This document shows positions 9,165-18,700 of a DNA stretch of 64,000 nucleotides, piece by piece. Both the position numbers and the translations under genes were made by a program. The notes beneath the pieces were generated by a model. The model was not told the DNA's origin. It saw nothing but the letters and a program-made list of their open reading frames with translations, and ran no database searches. Position 1 is the stretch's first letter. Every line of letters starts with the position of its first letter. Origin of the DNA: Pseudomonas hormoni. Lineage in GTDB: Bacteria; Pseudomonadota; Gammaproteobacteria; Pseudomonadales; Pseudomonadaceae. The stretch covers positions 3,644,001 to 3,708,000 of the forward strand of contig NZ_CP075566.1 in the NCBI RefSeq assembly GCF_018502625.1, written 5' to 3'.

Positions 9165-9265
9165 CCATGACTCCCGGCCGCACGGGTGCGGTTTCTTTCC
9201 TTGAGCCACCGCAACGACCGCCGAAATGGGCAGTGGCACGATAGTGGCAGTTCAGGTGTGTAATT

Positions 9266-9284
9266 TATAGTAATTCTCATATAG
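9266..9284. promoter_or_regulatory. Fur-like box upstream of fpvI
   Basis: The 19-bp site TATAGTAATTCTCATATAG matches 11 of 19 positions of the Fur consensus GATAATGATTATCATTATC in an AT-rich promoter-like stretch. fpvI is known as a Fur target in P. aeruginosa. The match is moderate. Confidence 0.45.
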
Positions 9285-9355
9285 ATTTAAAGTGTTGCTT
9301 TGTCTTGCCCGACAAATAGTCTTGAACTACAGGTGTAACCCTAAATGTCCACGCC

Positions 9356-9379
9356 TAAATTCCCCGCCGCTTTTCTCGT
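9356..9379 (+). promoter_or_regulatory. PvdS box of pvdRT-opmQ
   Basis: Exact TAAAT-N16-CGT about 110 bp upstream of pvdR, on the strand of the transporter operon. Confidence 0.8.
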
Positions 9380-9487
9380 ATAAAGGACAGCTCCCCGTCT
9401 CTGTCGGCTTCCCGACAGCGTTCAACTGTTGCCAGATTTCGTGCGCAGGCTGAGCGACGGGCCGATATCCATTGGCCGGAACCCTGC

Positions 9488-10660
9488 ATGAAACGTCCCC
9501 GACAGACCCGACGCGCCCTGCTTGTAGCACTTTGTCTGATCCCCGTTATCGCTGTGGCTGCCTGGCAGGTCATCCCGCCCGGGCGAGACAAATTTGCCAC
9601 GGTGCAAGTCAGCCGCGGCGACATCGAAAGCAGTGTCACGGCCCTCGGCACCCTGCAACCTCGACGCTACGTGGACGTCGGCGCGCAGGCGTCCGGGCAG
9701 ATCCAGAAGATCCACGTGGAAGTCGGTGACGTGATCAAGGAAGGCCAGTTGCTGGTGGAAATCGATCCGTCCACGCAACAGGCCAAACTCGACGCCGGGC
9801 GTTTCTCGATCGAAAACCTCAAGGCGCAACTCGAGGAACAACGGGCGCAACACGAACTGGCCCGGCAAAAGTTCCAGCGCCAGCAGAACCTCAAGGCCGG
9901 CGGCGCCACGCGCGAAGAAGACGTGCAAACCGCCCAGGCTGAGCTGCGCGCCACCCAGGCGCGCATCGACATGTTCCAGGCACAAATCCGCCAGGCCCAG
10001 GCCAGCTTGCGCAGCGATCAGGCCGAGCTCGGCTACACGCGCATTTACGCACCGATGTCCGGCACCGTGGTCGCACTCGATGCCCGTGAAGGCCAGACCC
10101 TCAACGCGCAGCAGCAAACGCCGTTGATTCTGCGCATCGCCAAGTTGTCGCCGATGACCGTCTGGGCCGAGGTGTCGGAAGCCGACATCGGTCACGTCAA
10201 ACCCGGCATGACCGCCTGGTTCACCACACTCAGCGGCGGCAAGCGACGCTGGAGCAGCACCGTGCGGCAGATTCTGCCGGTGCCGCCCAAACCTTTGGAC
10301 CAGACCAGCCAGGGCGGCGGCAGCCCGGCCAGTTCGAGCAAAAGCGGCAGCGCCCGCGTGGTGCTGTACACCGTGTTGCTCGATGTCGACAACGCCGACA
10401 ACGCGCTGATGGCGGAAATGACCACCCAGGTGTTCTTCGTTTCCAACCAGGCGAAAGACGTGCTCACGGCGCCCATCGCCGCGCTGCAAGGCGGCACGCA
10501 ACCAAACATTCAGACCGCTCAGGTCGTCGCCAGGAATGGCCGCGTCGAGCAACGTGACGTGCGCACCGGCATCAGCGATCGCCTGCGGGTGCAGATCCTC
10601 GACGGCTTGCAGGAAGGCGATCACCTGTTGATTGGCCCGGCCGACGGGAGTGGCGGCTGA
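9488..10660 (+). CDS. pvdR: Pyoverdine efflux system periplasmic adaptor
   Basis: A 390-aa membrane-fusion protein of the MacA type. It has an N-terminal signal anchor (RRALLVALCLIPVIAVAAW), a lipoyl half motif (VDVGAQASGQIQKIHVEVGD), a long coiled-coil hairpin at about residues 95-180 (LKAQLEEQRAQHELARQKFQ...), then the second lipoyl half and beta-barrel (YTRIYAPMSGTVVALDAREG). It links the inner-membrane PvdT to the outer-membrane OpmQ for secretion and recycling of pyoverdine. It is the first gene of a tight three-gene operon; its stop directly abuts the pvdT ATG. Confidence 0.93.
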   Translation: MKRPRQTRRALLVALCLIPVIAVAAWQVIPPGRDKFATVQVSRGDIESSVTALGTLQPRRYVDVGAQASGQIQKIHVEVGDVIKEGQLLVEIDPSTQQAKLDAGRFSIENLKAQLEEQRAQHELARQKFQRQQNLKAGGATREEDVQTAQAELRATQARIDMFQAQIRQAQASLRSDQAELGYTRIYAPMSGTVVALDAREGQTLNAQQQTPLILRIAKLSPMTVWAEVSEADIGHVKPGMTAWFTTLSGGKRRWSSTVRQILPVPPKPLDQTSQGGGSPASSSKSGSARVVLYTVLLDVDNADNALMAEMTTQVFFVSNQAKDVLTAPIAALQGGTQPNIQTAQVVARNGRVEQRDVRTGISDRLRVQILDGLQEGDHLLIGPADGSGG

Positions 10661-12634
10661 ATGCTGACGCCACTGATCGACCTGCAGGACATCCGCAAAT
10701 CCTACGGCGGCGGCGATTCACCGCAGGTTCACGTGTTGCGAGGTATCGACCTGTCGATCCATGCCGGTGAGTTCGTGGCGATTGTCGGTGCGTCCGGTTC
10801 CGGCAAGTCGACGCTGATGAACATCCTCGGTTGCCTCGACCGCCCGACTTCGGGCGAATACCGCTTCGCCGGGGAAAACGTCGCCGCACTCGACAGCGAC
10901 GAACTGGCCTGGCTGCGTCGTGAAGCCTTTGGCTTTGTGTTCCAGGGCTACCACCTGATCCCGTCCGGCTCGGCCCAGGAAAACGTCGAGATGCCGGCCA
11001 TCTACGCAGGCTTGCCGGCCGCCGAACGCCATGCCCGCGCCGCCGCCCTGCTCGACCGCCTCGGCCTGGCCTCGCGCACCGGCAACCGGCCACATCAACT
11101 CTCCGGCGGCCAACAGCAACGCGTCTCCATCGCCCGTGCCTTGATGAACGGCGGCCACATCATCCTCGCCGACGAACCCACCGGCGCCCTCGACAGCCAC
11201 AGTGGCGCCGAGGTCATGACGCTGCTCGATGAACTGGCGAGCCAGGGCCACGTGGTCATCCTCATCACCCACGACCGCGAAGTCGCGGCCCGGGCCAAAC
11301 GCATCATCGAAATCCGCGACGGGCTGATCATCAGCGACAGCGCCCACGACAACCCCCACGTGCAAACCTCGGCCAACCCCGGCGCGCTGCAGGCCGTCGA
11401 CTTGCGCAAGCGCCTGAGCGAGGGCGCCGAGGCCACCGGAGCCTGGAAAGGCGAGCTGGTGGACGCGGTGCACGCCGCGTGGCGGGTGATGTGGATCAAC
11501 AGGTTTCGCACCGCACTGACGTTGCTCGGGATCATCATCGGCGTCGCGTCGGTGGTAGTGATGCTGGCCGTCGGCGAAGGCAGCAAGCGTCAGGTGATGG
11601 CGCAAATGGGCGCGTTCGGCTCGAACATCATTTACCTCAGCGGCTCGGCACCCAACCCGCGAACGCCGCTGGGCATCATCACCCTCGATGACGTCGCGGC
11701 GGTGGGCAGCCTGCCGCAAGTGACGCGCATCATGCCGGTCAACGGCGAGGAAGCCGGGGTGCGTTTCGGCAACCTCGATCATCTGAGCTACGTTGGCGGC
11801 AACGACACCAACTTCCCGGCGATCTTCAATTGGCCGGTGGTGGAAGGCAGCTATTTCACCCAGGACGATGAACGCAACGCAGCGGCTGTCGCGGTGATCG
11901 GCCACAAGGTGCGGACCAAATTGCTCAAGGACGTGGCCAACCCGATCGGCCAATACATCCTGATCGAAAACGTGCCGTTCCAGGTGGTCGGCGTGCTCGC
12001 GGAAAAAGGCGCCAGCTCCGGCGACACCGACAGCGACGACCGCATTGCCATCCCGTATTCCGCCGCCAGCGTCCGGCTGTTCGGCACTCACAACCCCGAA
12101 TACGTGGCCATCGCGGCAGCTGATGCGCGCAAGGTCAAAGAAACAGAAATGGCCATCGAGCAGCTGATGTTGCGTCTGCACGACGGCAAGAAGGATTTCG
12201 AGCTGACCAACAACGCGGCAATGATCCAGGCCGAGGCACGCACGCAAAATACCCTGTCGCTGATGCTCGGTTCGATCGCCGCGATTTCGCTGTTGGTGGG
12301 CGGGATTGGCGTGATGAACATCATGCTGATGACCGTGCGCGAACGCACCCGCGAGATCGGCATTCGCATGGCCACCGGCGCTCGCCAGCGCGACATCCTG
12401 CGGCAGTTCCTCACCGAAGCGGTGATGCTTTCGGTGGTCGGCGGCCTCGCCGGCATTGCCCTGGCGCTGATCGTCGGCGGTGTGCTGATCCTCAGCGAAG
12501 TGGCCGTCGCGTTTTCTTTGATAGCGGTACTCGGTGCTTTCGGCTGTGCCTTGGTCACCGGTGTTGTCTTCGGCTTCATGCCGGCTCGCAAAGCTGCCCG
12601 GCTCGACCCGGTCACGGCCCTTACCAGTGAATGA
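10661..12634 (+). CDS. pvdT: Pyoverdine efflux ABC transporter, fused ATPase-permease
   Basis: A 657-aa MacB-type protein. The N-terminal ABC domain (about 1-235) has Walker [10 protein letters not shown], signature [15 protein letters not shown] and Walker [16 protein letters not shown] first membrane helix lies near residue 285 ([21 protein letters not shown]), followed by a large periplasmic domain. The last three helices form the FtsX-like permease ([26 protein letters not shown]). With PvdR and OpmQ it exports newly made pyoverdine and recycles the ligand from the periplasm. It starts at the base after the pvdR stop. Confidence 0.95.
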   Translation: MLTPLIDLQDIRKSYGGGDSPQVHVLRGIDLSIHAGEFVAIVGASGSGKSTLMNILGCLDRPTSGEYRFAGENVAALDSDELAWLRREAFGFVFQGYHLIPSGSAQENVEMPAIYAGLPAAERHARAAALLDRLGLASRTGNRPHQLSGGQQQRVSIARALMNGGHIILADEPTGALDSHSGAEVMTLLDELASQGHVVILITHDREVAARAKRIIEIRDGLIISDSAHDNPHVQTSANPGALQAVDLRKRLSEGAEATGAWKGELVDAVHAAWRVMWINRFRTALTLLGIIIGVASVVVMLAVGEGSKRQVMAQMGAFGSNIIYLSGSAPNPRTPLGIITLDDVAAVGSLPQVTRIMPVNGEEAGVRFGNLDHLSYVGGNDTNFPAIFNWPVVEGSYFTQDDERNAAAVAVIGHKVRTKLLKDVANPIGQYILIENVPFQVVGVLAEKGASSGDTDSDDRIAIPYSAASVRLFGTHNPEYVAIAAADARKVKETEMAIEQLMLRLHDGKKDFELTNNAAMIQAEARTQNTLSLMLGSIAAISLLVGGIGVMNIMLMTVRERTREIGIRMATGARQRDILRQFLTEAVMLSVVGGLAGIALALIVGGVLILSEVAVAFSLIAVLGAFGCALVTGVVFGFMPARKAARLDPVTALTSE

Positions 12635-12641
12635 TCGATCT

Positions 12642-14036
12642 ATGAAAGCGCCACTCAGCCTGTTGACCCTCTGCGTGTTGCTCAGCGCGTGCGCCAGCCC
12701 GGACCCGCGTCCGGACAGTGGCTTGCAGCCGCCGCCCGCCTGGCAATCGGCGCACAGTGAAAACGCCGTGTTGAGCAACGCCCGGTGGTGGACGCACTTT
12801 GGCAGCCCGCAGCTCGATCAACTGATTGAACAGGCCCGCGTCGGCAGCTATGACCTGTCAGCGGCACTGGCGCGAGTTCGTCAGGCCCGGGCGACGACTG
12901 TGATTGCTGGCGGTTCGCTGCTGCCGGAAGTGAAAGCCGCGATGAACGCCAATCGCCAGAAGCTGATGCGCGGTGACGGCTACAGCCAACTGGACGCCGA
13001 CGACAGCAACAAGGCGGTGGATTACTTCGACGCCAGCCTCAGCGCCAGTTATGAAATCGATTTCTGGGGCGGCCAGCGCGCCTCCCGCGACAGTGCGCAA
13101 TTCGGCCTGCGGGCCAGCGAGTTCGATCGCGACACGGTGGAATTGACGCTGCTCAGCGCGGTCGCCAGCACCTACGCGCAAGCCCTGTCGCTGCAAGAGC
13201 AACACCGTATCGCGCAGCTCAATCTGGCGAATGCGCAAAAGGTTTTGAACCTGGTAAAAACCCGCTTCGACGCAGGTTCGGCCACCGCCCTGGAACTGGC
13301 CCAGCAAAAGAGCCTGGTCGCCGCGCAACAACGGCAGCTGCCGCTGGTGCAGCAGCAAGCCGAAGAAGCGAGGATCACGCTCGCTGCCCTCCTCGGCCGC
13401 CCCGTTCAAGCATTGAAGCTCGATGATCAGCGCTTCGATCAACTCAGTTGGCCGGTTATCGGTGCGGGCGTGCCCAGCGACTTGCTCAACCGGCGCCCGG
13501 ACATTGCTCGCGCCGAAGCGCAGTTGGCGGCCGCCCGGGCCGACGTAACCGTGGCCCGGGCGAAAATGCTGCCCACGGTGACATTGAGCGCCCAGATCGG
13601 TTCTGGCGCCGACACCTTTAACGATGTGCTGCGCAGCCCGTTCTACAACCTCACCGCCGGATTGGTCGCGCCGATTTTCAACAACGGACGCCTGAGCGCC
13701 GAACGCGACAAAGCCACGGCCCGTCAGGAAGAACTGCTGGAAACCTACCGCGGCGCGATCATCAACGGCTTTGCCGACGTGGAAAAAGCCCTGACCGGTA
13801 TTCGCGGTCTCGACGCCCAGCGCCAATGGCAAAGTGAAGAGTTGAATCAGGCGCAAACGGCATTCGATATTGCGCAAAGCCGCTATCAGGCCGGGGCCGA
13901 GGATTTGCTGACGGTGCTGGAGACGCAGCGCACGTTGTATGCCGCGCAGGATTTGAATGTGCAGCTGCGGTTGTCGAGGTTGCAGGCGAGTATTGCGTTG
14001 TACAAGGCGCTTGGGGGTGGGTGGCAGGTTTTATAG
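12642..14036 (+). CDS. opmQ: Pyoverdine efflux outer-membrane channel lipoprotein
   Basis: A 464-aa TolC/OprM-family protein. The lipoprotein signal peptide ends in a lipobox (LLTLCVLLSAC-ASPDP). Two outer-membrane efflux repeats follow, each with long helices and the conserved LNRRPDIARAEAQLAAARADV motif. ATG 12642 was chosen from the signal peptide; the frame is open upstream inside pvdT. It is the last gene of the operon, and transcription likely stops at the perfect inverted REP just downstream. Confidence 0.93.
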   Translation: MKAPLSLLTLCVLLSACASPDPRPDSGLQPPPAWQSAHSENAVLSNARWWTHFGSPQLDQLIEQARVGSYDLSAALARVRQARATTVIAGGSLLPEVKAAMNANRQKLMRGDGYSQLDADDSNKAVDYFDASLSASYEIDFWGGQRASRDSAQFGLRASEFDRDTVELTLLSAVASTYAQALSLQEQHRIAQLNLANAQKVLNLVKTRFDAGSATALELAQQKSLVAAQQRQLPLVQQQAEEARITLAALLGRPVQALKLDDQRFDQLSWPVIGAGVPSDLLNRRPDIARAEAQLAAARADVTVARAKMLPTVTLSAQIGSGADTFNDVLRSPFYNLTAGLVAPIFNNGRLSAERDKATARQEELLETYRGAIINGFADVEKALTGIRGLDAQRQWQSEELNQAQTAFDIAQSRYQAGAEDLLTVLETQRTLYAAQDLNVQLRLSRLQASIALYKALGGGWQVL

Positions 14037-14051
14037 CTTAATTGCTAGTGA

Positions 14052-14127
14052 TGGCCTCTTCGCGGGCAAGCCTCGCTCCTACAGTAAATTTAATCTCCTG
14101 TAGGAGCGAGGCTTGCCCGCGAAGAAC
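14052..14127. repeat. REP inverted pair (CTGTAGGAGCGAGG family) between convergent genes
   Basis: Arms of 27 bases at 14058-14084 and 14098-14124 are perfect reverse complements. The hairpin sits between the convergent opmQ and pvdP genes, where it could end transcription from both sides. Confidence 0.9.
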
Positions 14128-14140
14128 GATTACGCGGTAA

Positions 14141-15769
14141 TCAAACCGGACTGTGTTTAGCCTTCAGATTCCGCGCATACCACGGCCGTTGCGGCACCTT
14201 GCGGAACAGATCCTCCAGCTTCTTCTCGTCTTCACCAAAGGTAATCCGCAACGCCAGCTTCATGGTTTCCGGGTCCATTTCCACCGACTTGCCCACCTGC
14301 AACCCCGGCGTGGCGTTGCAGCCATGGGTACTCGGGCCAAGCCACGGATCGTCGATCTCGACCCAGCGACCTGGCGCGAACCACGGCACGCCTTGGACCT
14401 CCAATCGACTCACTTCACCCGGATGAAAGCGCTCATGCGCGCGGAACCAGTCTTCGAGACGGTCGTCGATCCAGCCGTGAAAATGCCAGAACACCGGGTT
14501 CACATGGGAGGAAAACGGGTCGCCAAGGAAGTCGTTTTCCGCCGCGAACCATCGGGCGGAAAAGTCTGCGGTGTCCCGCGCGAACGGCACAGGCTGTCCA
14601 TTGGACGGGTCCCGGGGCACTGACGCCCAGCGCATGTGCAGCCAGTCATGCAGGCCCAGCTCGACCTCGGAACCGAACTGTCCCAGGGTCAGTTTCGACA
14701 AGTAACGCGGGTCACGGTAGCGCGATTCCCAGACCTGGAAATTGCTGTGGTAAGTCTCGGCGGTCTTGAGATCGGCGACCCACTGCGAATACTCGTCATC
14801 GTCATCGGCGCGCCAGGCTGGAGGCAGCGCGGTGCCGTCGTGGTTGTCGAAGTAACGGGCAAACCCTTGGCGATCACGCACCAGCTCTGGTTGCGGCAAT
14901 GGAAACTGCTGCCAGGACGGCAAATCCTGCAAGGAACGCGCGGTGCCGAGCATGTGGCGGTGCATGAAGAAAAAGTCGATGCCCGAGCCGTTGCGATCCT
15001 TGCGCGGCCCGCGAGCATCGCGCTCCTTGTCGCGAAGCCCCGGCTGCCAGCCGATCCCGCGCAAGGCGTTGCGCTTGTCCTCGGACAAGGTATGCCATTT
15101 GTCTCGAGAGGCGTGCCAGAGCTGATGGAACAAACGGTGCTCGGGCGAAATCAGCCACGCCAGCAACGCCGGGCCCAGGCCTGTGCGTTCACGCGCCTCG
15201 GGGAACACTTGCTTGACCGCGACGAAACGATTGTCCTGAGCGGTCAAGGCCAGCGGACGATCCAGACGCAGCACGCGCCCGCTCAAGGTGCCGCTGCCAG
15301 CATTGCCGAATACGGCCCAGACTTCGTCGAGTTTGAAGGTGAATTCGTAGTCCGGCGTCCCGGTCGGGGATCGGGTATCGATCAGGCGCCAGCTCAACTC
15401 GGTGGTGTTCGTGCCGGCCAGGTCGCCGAGGACGCGATAGCGCGGCGTCGGTTCGCCGCGCAGCGCATCAAAGGTATCGAGAAAGCCATTGAGCCCACGG
15501 CCCTTGTGACCGACGTCGAGCAACAGCTGCAACCCCTCGCGAGGCAAACCGTCGAGCCCGGCGTCACGGCCTTCGAAACGGATGTCCCAGACGCCCTGCA
15601 GCGTATTGGCCAGACGTTGTCCGGCCACATCCGCGACGTCGAATGACGCTTCACCGGGGGTAATCGTCGGGTCCGGTTTTGTCAGTTCGCGATGCCCGTA
15701 ATACGCCGCAGGCAGGGCAGCGCCAGTCAGTGCCAGACCCGCCAGGAACCATCGTCGAGAAATCGTCAT
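14141..15769 (-). CDS. pvdP: Periplasmic tyrosinase maturing ferribactin
   Basis: A 542-aa exported copper enzyme that oxidises the tyrosine of ferribactin to make the dihydropyoverdine chromophore. The N-terminus is a Tat signal (MTISRRWFLAGLALTGAALP). The N-terminal half is a beta-barrel-like region. The C-terminal tyrosinase half carries the histidine copper ligands (HRLFHQLWHASRDKWH, FFFMHRHMLGTARS, LHDWLHMRWASV, FSSHVNPVFWHFHGWID). ATG 15769 starts the Tat signal; the frame is open further upstream. Length is close to the P. aeruginosa protein. An exact PvdS box is at 15815-15838. It is transcribed divergently from pvdMNO. Confidence 0.94.
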   Translation of the reverse strand: MTISRRWFLAGLALTGAALPAAYYGHRELTKPDPTITPGEASFDVADVAGQRLANTLQGVWDIRFEGRDAGLDGLPREGLQLLLDVGHKGRGLNGFLDTFDALRGEPTPRYRVLGDLAGTNTTELSWRLIDTRSPTGTPDYEFTFKLDEVWAVFGNAGSGTLSGRVLRLDRPLALTAQDNRFVAVKQVFPEARERTGLGPALLAWLISPEHRLFHQLWHASRDKWHTLSEDKRNALRGIGWQPGLRDKERDARGPRKDRNGSGIDFFFMHRHMLGTARSLQDLPSWQQFPLPQPELVRDRQGFARYFDNHDGTALPPAWRADDDDEYSQWVADLKTAETYHSNFQVWESRYRDPRYLSKLTLGQFGSEVELGLHDWLHMRWASVPRDPSNGQPVPFARDTADFSARWFAAENDFLGDPFSSHVNPVFWHFHGWIDDRLEDWFRAHERFHPGEVSRLEVQGVPWFAPGRWVEIDDPWLGPSTHGCNATPGLQVGKSVEMDPETMKLALRITFGEDEKKLEDLFRKVPQRPWYARNLKAKHSPV

Positions 15770-15814
15770 TGCCCTACCTGTGTCAGCCATGGAGCAGGCT
15801 TTATCCAAGCTAGA

Positions 15815-15838
15815 ACGTTTGTTGTCTTCACAAATTTA
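15815..15838 (-). promoter_or_regulatory. PvdS box of pvdP
   Basis: Exact TAAAT-N16-CGT on the minus strand, 46 bp before the pvdP start. Confidence 0.82.
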
Positions 15839-15842
15839 AGAG

Positions 15843-15909
15843 CTTCGCGGGCAAGCCTCGCTCCTACAGGCAACTGGAAAACCTGTAGGAGCGAGGCTTG
15901 CCCGCGAAG
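15843..15909. repeat. REP inverted pair between divergent pvd promoters
   Basis: Two 28-base arms (15843-15870 and 15882-15909) form a perfect inverted repeat of the same family as 14052-14127. The element fills nearly all the space between the PvdS boxes of pvdP and pvdM. Confidence 0.9.
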
Positions 15910-15925
15910 AGGCCCTCAAGCGCAC

Positions 15926-15949
15926 TAAATTTCTCACCCGGCCACTCGT
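15926..15949 (+). promoter_or_regulatory. PvdS box of pvdMNO
   Basis: Exact TAAAT-N16-CGT on the plus strand, about 57 bp before pvdM. Confidence 0.83.
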
Positions 15950-16006
15950 TCTTCCCAGATAGCAAAGGCCCCCGCGCCTGCACCCTCGACGGCGAACCTG
16001 ACTGAG

Positions 16007-17362
16007 ATGGCAATGACAAAACCTCGTTCGAAAAAGGCTCTTTTCATTGGCCTGCCCCTGGCGCTGGCCATCGCTGGCGCGGCAGGGTTTGCGGCCTGGG
16101 ATCACTGGTTCAACGACAACCCCGGCTACCCGGTCGCAGTGATGAAACAGGCGGATGAACTGCAAGAGCGCATCCTCTCGTTCGACAGCCACATCACCGT
16201 GCCGATGGATTTCGGCACCGCCGAAAACGAGGCCGACAAGGACGGCAGCGGCCAGTTCGACCTGGTCAAGGCCGCACGCGGTCGCCTGTCCGGCGCGGCG
16301 CTGACCATTTTCGGCTGGCCGGAAATCTGGAACGGCGACAACGCCCCGCACCGCCCGACAGCCGGGTTCATCGATGAAGCCCGTCACGAGCAGGAAACCC
16401 GCTACAAAATCATCAGCACCCTGGTACGCGACTTCCCCAATCAGGTCGCCATTGCCTACACCCCGGACGACTTCCGGCGCCTGCACGGCGAGGGCAAGTT
16501 CGCCGTGTTCATCAGCATGCTCAACGCCTACCCGCTGGGCAATGACGTCAACGCCCTGGATAAATGGGCCGCCCGCGGAATGCGCATGTTCGGCTTCAGT
16601 TACGTGGGCAACAACGCCTGGGCCGATTCGTCCCGGCCACTGCCGTTTTTCAACGATTCCCGCGACGCCCTCGGCGGCCTGTCCGAGCTGGGCAAGCAAG
16701 CGGTGCATCGCCTGAACGACCTCGGCGTGATCATCGATGTGTCGCAAATGTCGACCAAGGCCCTGGAACAAGTCAGCCAGTTGAGCCGTGCGCCGATGGT
16801 CGCCTCGCACTCGGCACCACGGGCGCTGGTGGACATCCCGCGCAACCTCAGCGACCAGGAAATGCAGCTGATCAAGCACAGCGGCGGCGTGGTGCAGATT
16901 GTCGGTTTCCCGACCTACATCAAGCCCTTGAGCCAGGCCACCCAAGACAAACTCAACGCCCTGCGTGCGCGTTTCGACCTGCAACCGCTGCAAGGCCTGG
17001 AGATGGCGCTGATGCCGGGTGACCCGGTGATCACCGTGTGGTCGGAACAGCGTTTCGGCGAATACGCCAGCCAGCTCTACGGCATCATCGATGAAGAACC
17101 GAAAGCCACCCTCAAGGATTACGGCGACGCCATCGACTATGCGGTGAAAAAAATCGGCATCGACCACGTCGGCATCAGCTCCGACTTCAACGACGGCGGC
17201 GGCCTGAACGGCTGGAAAGACGTGAGCGAGGCACGCAACGTCACCGCAGAGCTGATCAGCCGCGGCTACAGCGAGGCCGACATTGCCAAGCTCTGGGGCG
17301 GCAATTTCCTGCGGGTCTGGGACCAGGTACAGAAGTCCTCCCGGCCTGTCGTCAAACATTGA
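16007..17362 (+). CDS. pvdM: Periplasmic dipeptidase-like pyoverdine maturation protein
   Basis: A 451-aa protein of the renal dipeptidase (peptidase M19) family. It has an N-terminal membrane anchor or signal (ALFIGLPLALAIAGAAGFAAW), metal-site motifs such as FDSHITVPMD and SHSAPRAL, and the C-terminal IDHVGISSDFNDGGG. PvdM is needed in the periplasm for PvdP to oxidise ferribactin; peptidase activity on pyoverdine is not established. A second ATG two codons downstream (16013) is an equally possible start. It is first in a pvdMNO operon behind an exact PvdS box. Confidence 0.93.
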   Translation: MAMTKPRSKKALFIGLPLALAIAGAAGFAAWDHWFNDNPGYPVAVMKQADELQERILSFDSHITVPMDFGTAENEADKDGSGQFDLVKAARGRLSGAALTIFGWPEIWNGDNAPHRPTAGFIDEARHEQETRYKIISTLVRDFPNQVAIAYTPDDFRRLHGEGKFAVFISMLNAYPLGNDVNALDKWAARGMRMFGFSYVGNNAWADSSRPLPFFNDSRDALGGLSELGKQAVHRLNDLGVIIDVSQMSTKALEQVSQLSRAPMVASHSAPRALVDIPRNLSDQEMQLIKHSGGVVQIVGFPTYIKPLSQATQDKLNALRARFDLQPLQGLEMALMPGDPVITVWSEQRFGEYASQLYGIIDEEPKATLKDYGDAIDYAVKKIGIDHVGISSDFNDGGGLNGWKDVSEARNVTAELISRGYSEADIAKLWGGNFLRVWDQVQKSSRPVVKH

Positions 17363-17390
17363 TCGTCACTTTGCCAAGCGAACCGAATCC

Positions 17391-18671
17391 ATGACCAACC
17401 GTCGTACCTTCCTCAAACAGGCTGGCGTTATCGCGGCCGGCATCCCCCTGAGTTCCGCGGTCAACCTGCCGGCGCTGGCCGCCACGCCGGCGCCGCTGCC
17501 CAAAGACAAATGGGCGCAGTTTCGCCAGCTGTTCAATCAAGACCCCGATTACCTGCACTTCGCCAACTTTCTGGTGACCTCGCACCCAAGGCCCGTGCGC
17601 GAGGCCATCGAGATGCACCGCGCCAACCTCGACCGCAACCCGGGCCTGGCCATGGACTGGCATCGTGGCGAAACCGAACGCCGCGAAGAAGAAGTCCGCG
17701 TGTGGGCCGGCCGTTACCTGAAAGCCAAACCCTCGCAGATCGCCCTCACCGGCAGCACCACCGAAGGCCTGGCAATGATTTACGCCGGCATTCATGTGCG
17801 TCCGGATCAGGAAATCCTCACCAGCGAACATGAGCACTACGCCGCCAACAGCGTGTTTGAATTCCGCACGCAAAAGGACGGCACCCAGGTTCGCAAAATC
17901 AAATTGTTCGAAGACCCGTACAAGGTTTCGACCGATGAAATACTGGCGTCGATTGCCCGCAACATTCGCCCCGAGACCCGCGTGCTCGGCATGACCTGGG
18001 TGCACTCCGGCAGCGGTGTGAAATTGCCGATCGGCGAGATCGGCAAACTGGTCGCCGAGAAAAACCGCGACCGTGAGGAAAACAATCGCATCCTTTATGT
18101 AGTCGATGGCGTCCACGGCTTCGGCGTGGAAAACCTCGATTTCCCGGACATGCATTGCGACTACTTCATCGCCGGCACCCACAAATGGATGTTCGGCCCA
18201 CGGGGCACCGGGATCATCTGCGCGCGCTCCGACGAGATGAAAGACATCACGCCGACCATTCCGACGTTCTCTGAAGCGACCACGTTTTCGACCGTGATGA
18301 CCTACGGCGGCTACCACTCGTTTGAACACCGCTGGGCGCTGACCGAAGCGTTCAAATTGCATCTTGATCTGGGCAAGGCCGAGGTTCAGGCGCGCATTCA
18401 CGAGATCAACAGCTACCTGAAAAAACGCTTGCAGGAGCATCCGTCGGTGGAGCTCGTCACGCCGTTGTCGCCCGAGTATTCCGCCGGCTTCACCTTCTTC
18501 CGCATCAAGAACCGGGACTGCGAGGAAGTCGCCAATTTCCTGATGGACCAGCGTGTGGTCTGCGATGCCGTCGACCGCGATGTCGGCCCGATCATTCGTC
18601 TGTCCCCGGGCCTGCTCAACACCGAGGCGCACATCGACCGCGTCATGACGCTGTTGGCCAGCAAGCTCTGA
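17391..18671 (+). CDS. pvdN: Periplasmic PLP-dependent enzyme modifying the chromophore side chain
   Basis: A 426-aa class-V aminotransferase-fold protein. The N-terminus is a Tat signal (MTNRRTFLKQAGVIAAGIPL), which fits a cofactor-loaded protein exported folded. The PLP lysine is in FIAGTHKWMFGPRGTG, with the cofactor Asp/His pair in VVDGVHGFGVENL. PvdN converts the glutamic acid side chain at the chromophore to the succinamide form. The frame is open into pvdM; ATG 17391 begins the Tat signal and lies 28 bp after the pvdM stop. Confidence 0.94.
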   Translation: MTNRRTFLKQAGVIAAGIPLSSAVNLPALAATPAPLPKDKWAQFRQLFNQDPDYLHFANFLVTSHPRPVREAIEMHRANLDRNPGLAMDWHRGETERREEEVRVWAGRYLKAKPSQIALTGSTTEGLAMIYAGIHVRPDQEILTSEHEHYAANSVFEFRTQKDGTQVRKIKLFEDPYKVSTDEILASIARNIRPETRVLGMTWVHSGSGVKLPIGEIGKLVAEKNRDREENNRILYVVDGVHGFGVENLDFPDMHCDYFIAGTHKWMFGPRGTGIICARSDEMKDITPTIPTFSEATTFSTVMTYGGYHSFEHRWALTEAFKLHLDLGKAEVQARIHEINSYLKKRLQEHPSVELVTPLSPEYSAGFTFFRIKNRDCEEVANFLMDQRVVCDAVDRDVGPIIRLSPGLLNTEAHIDRVMTLLASKL

Positions 18672-18700
18672 CACACCGATTCCCTTTAGCGAGAATGCTC

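Noticed and set aside
10718..12778. A 686-codon open frame antisense to pvdT, and 22041-23843 antisense to fpvA
   Set aside because: Third-position GC bias leaves the antisense frame open; protein sequence has no family features.
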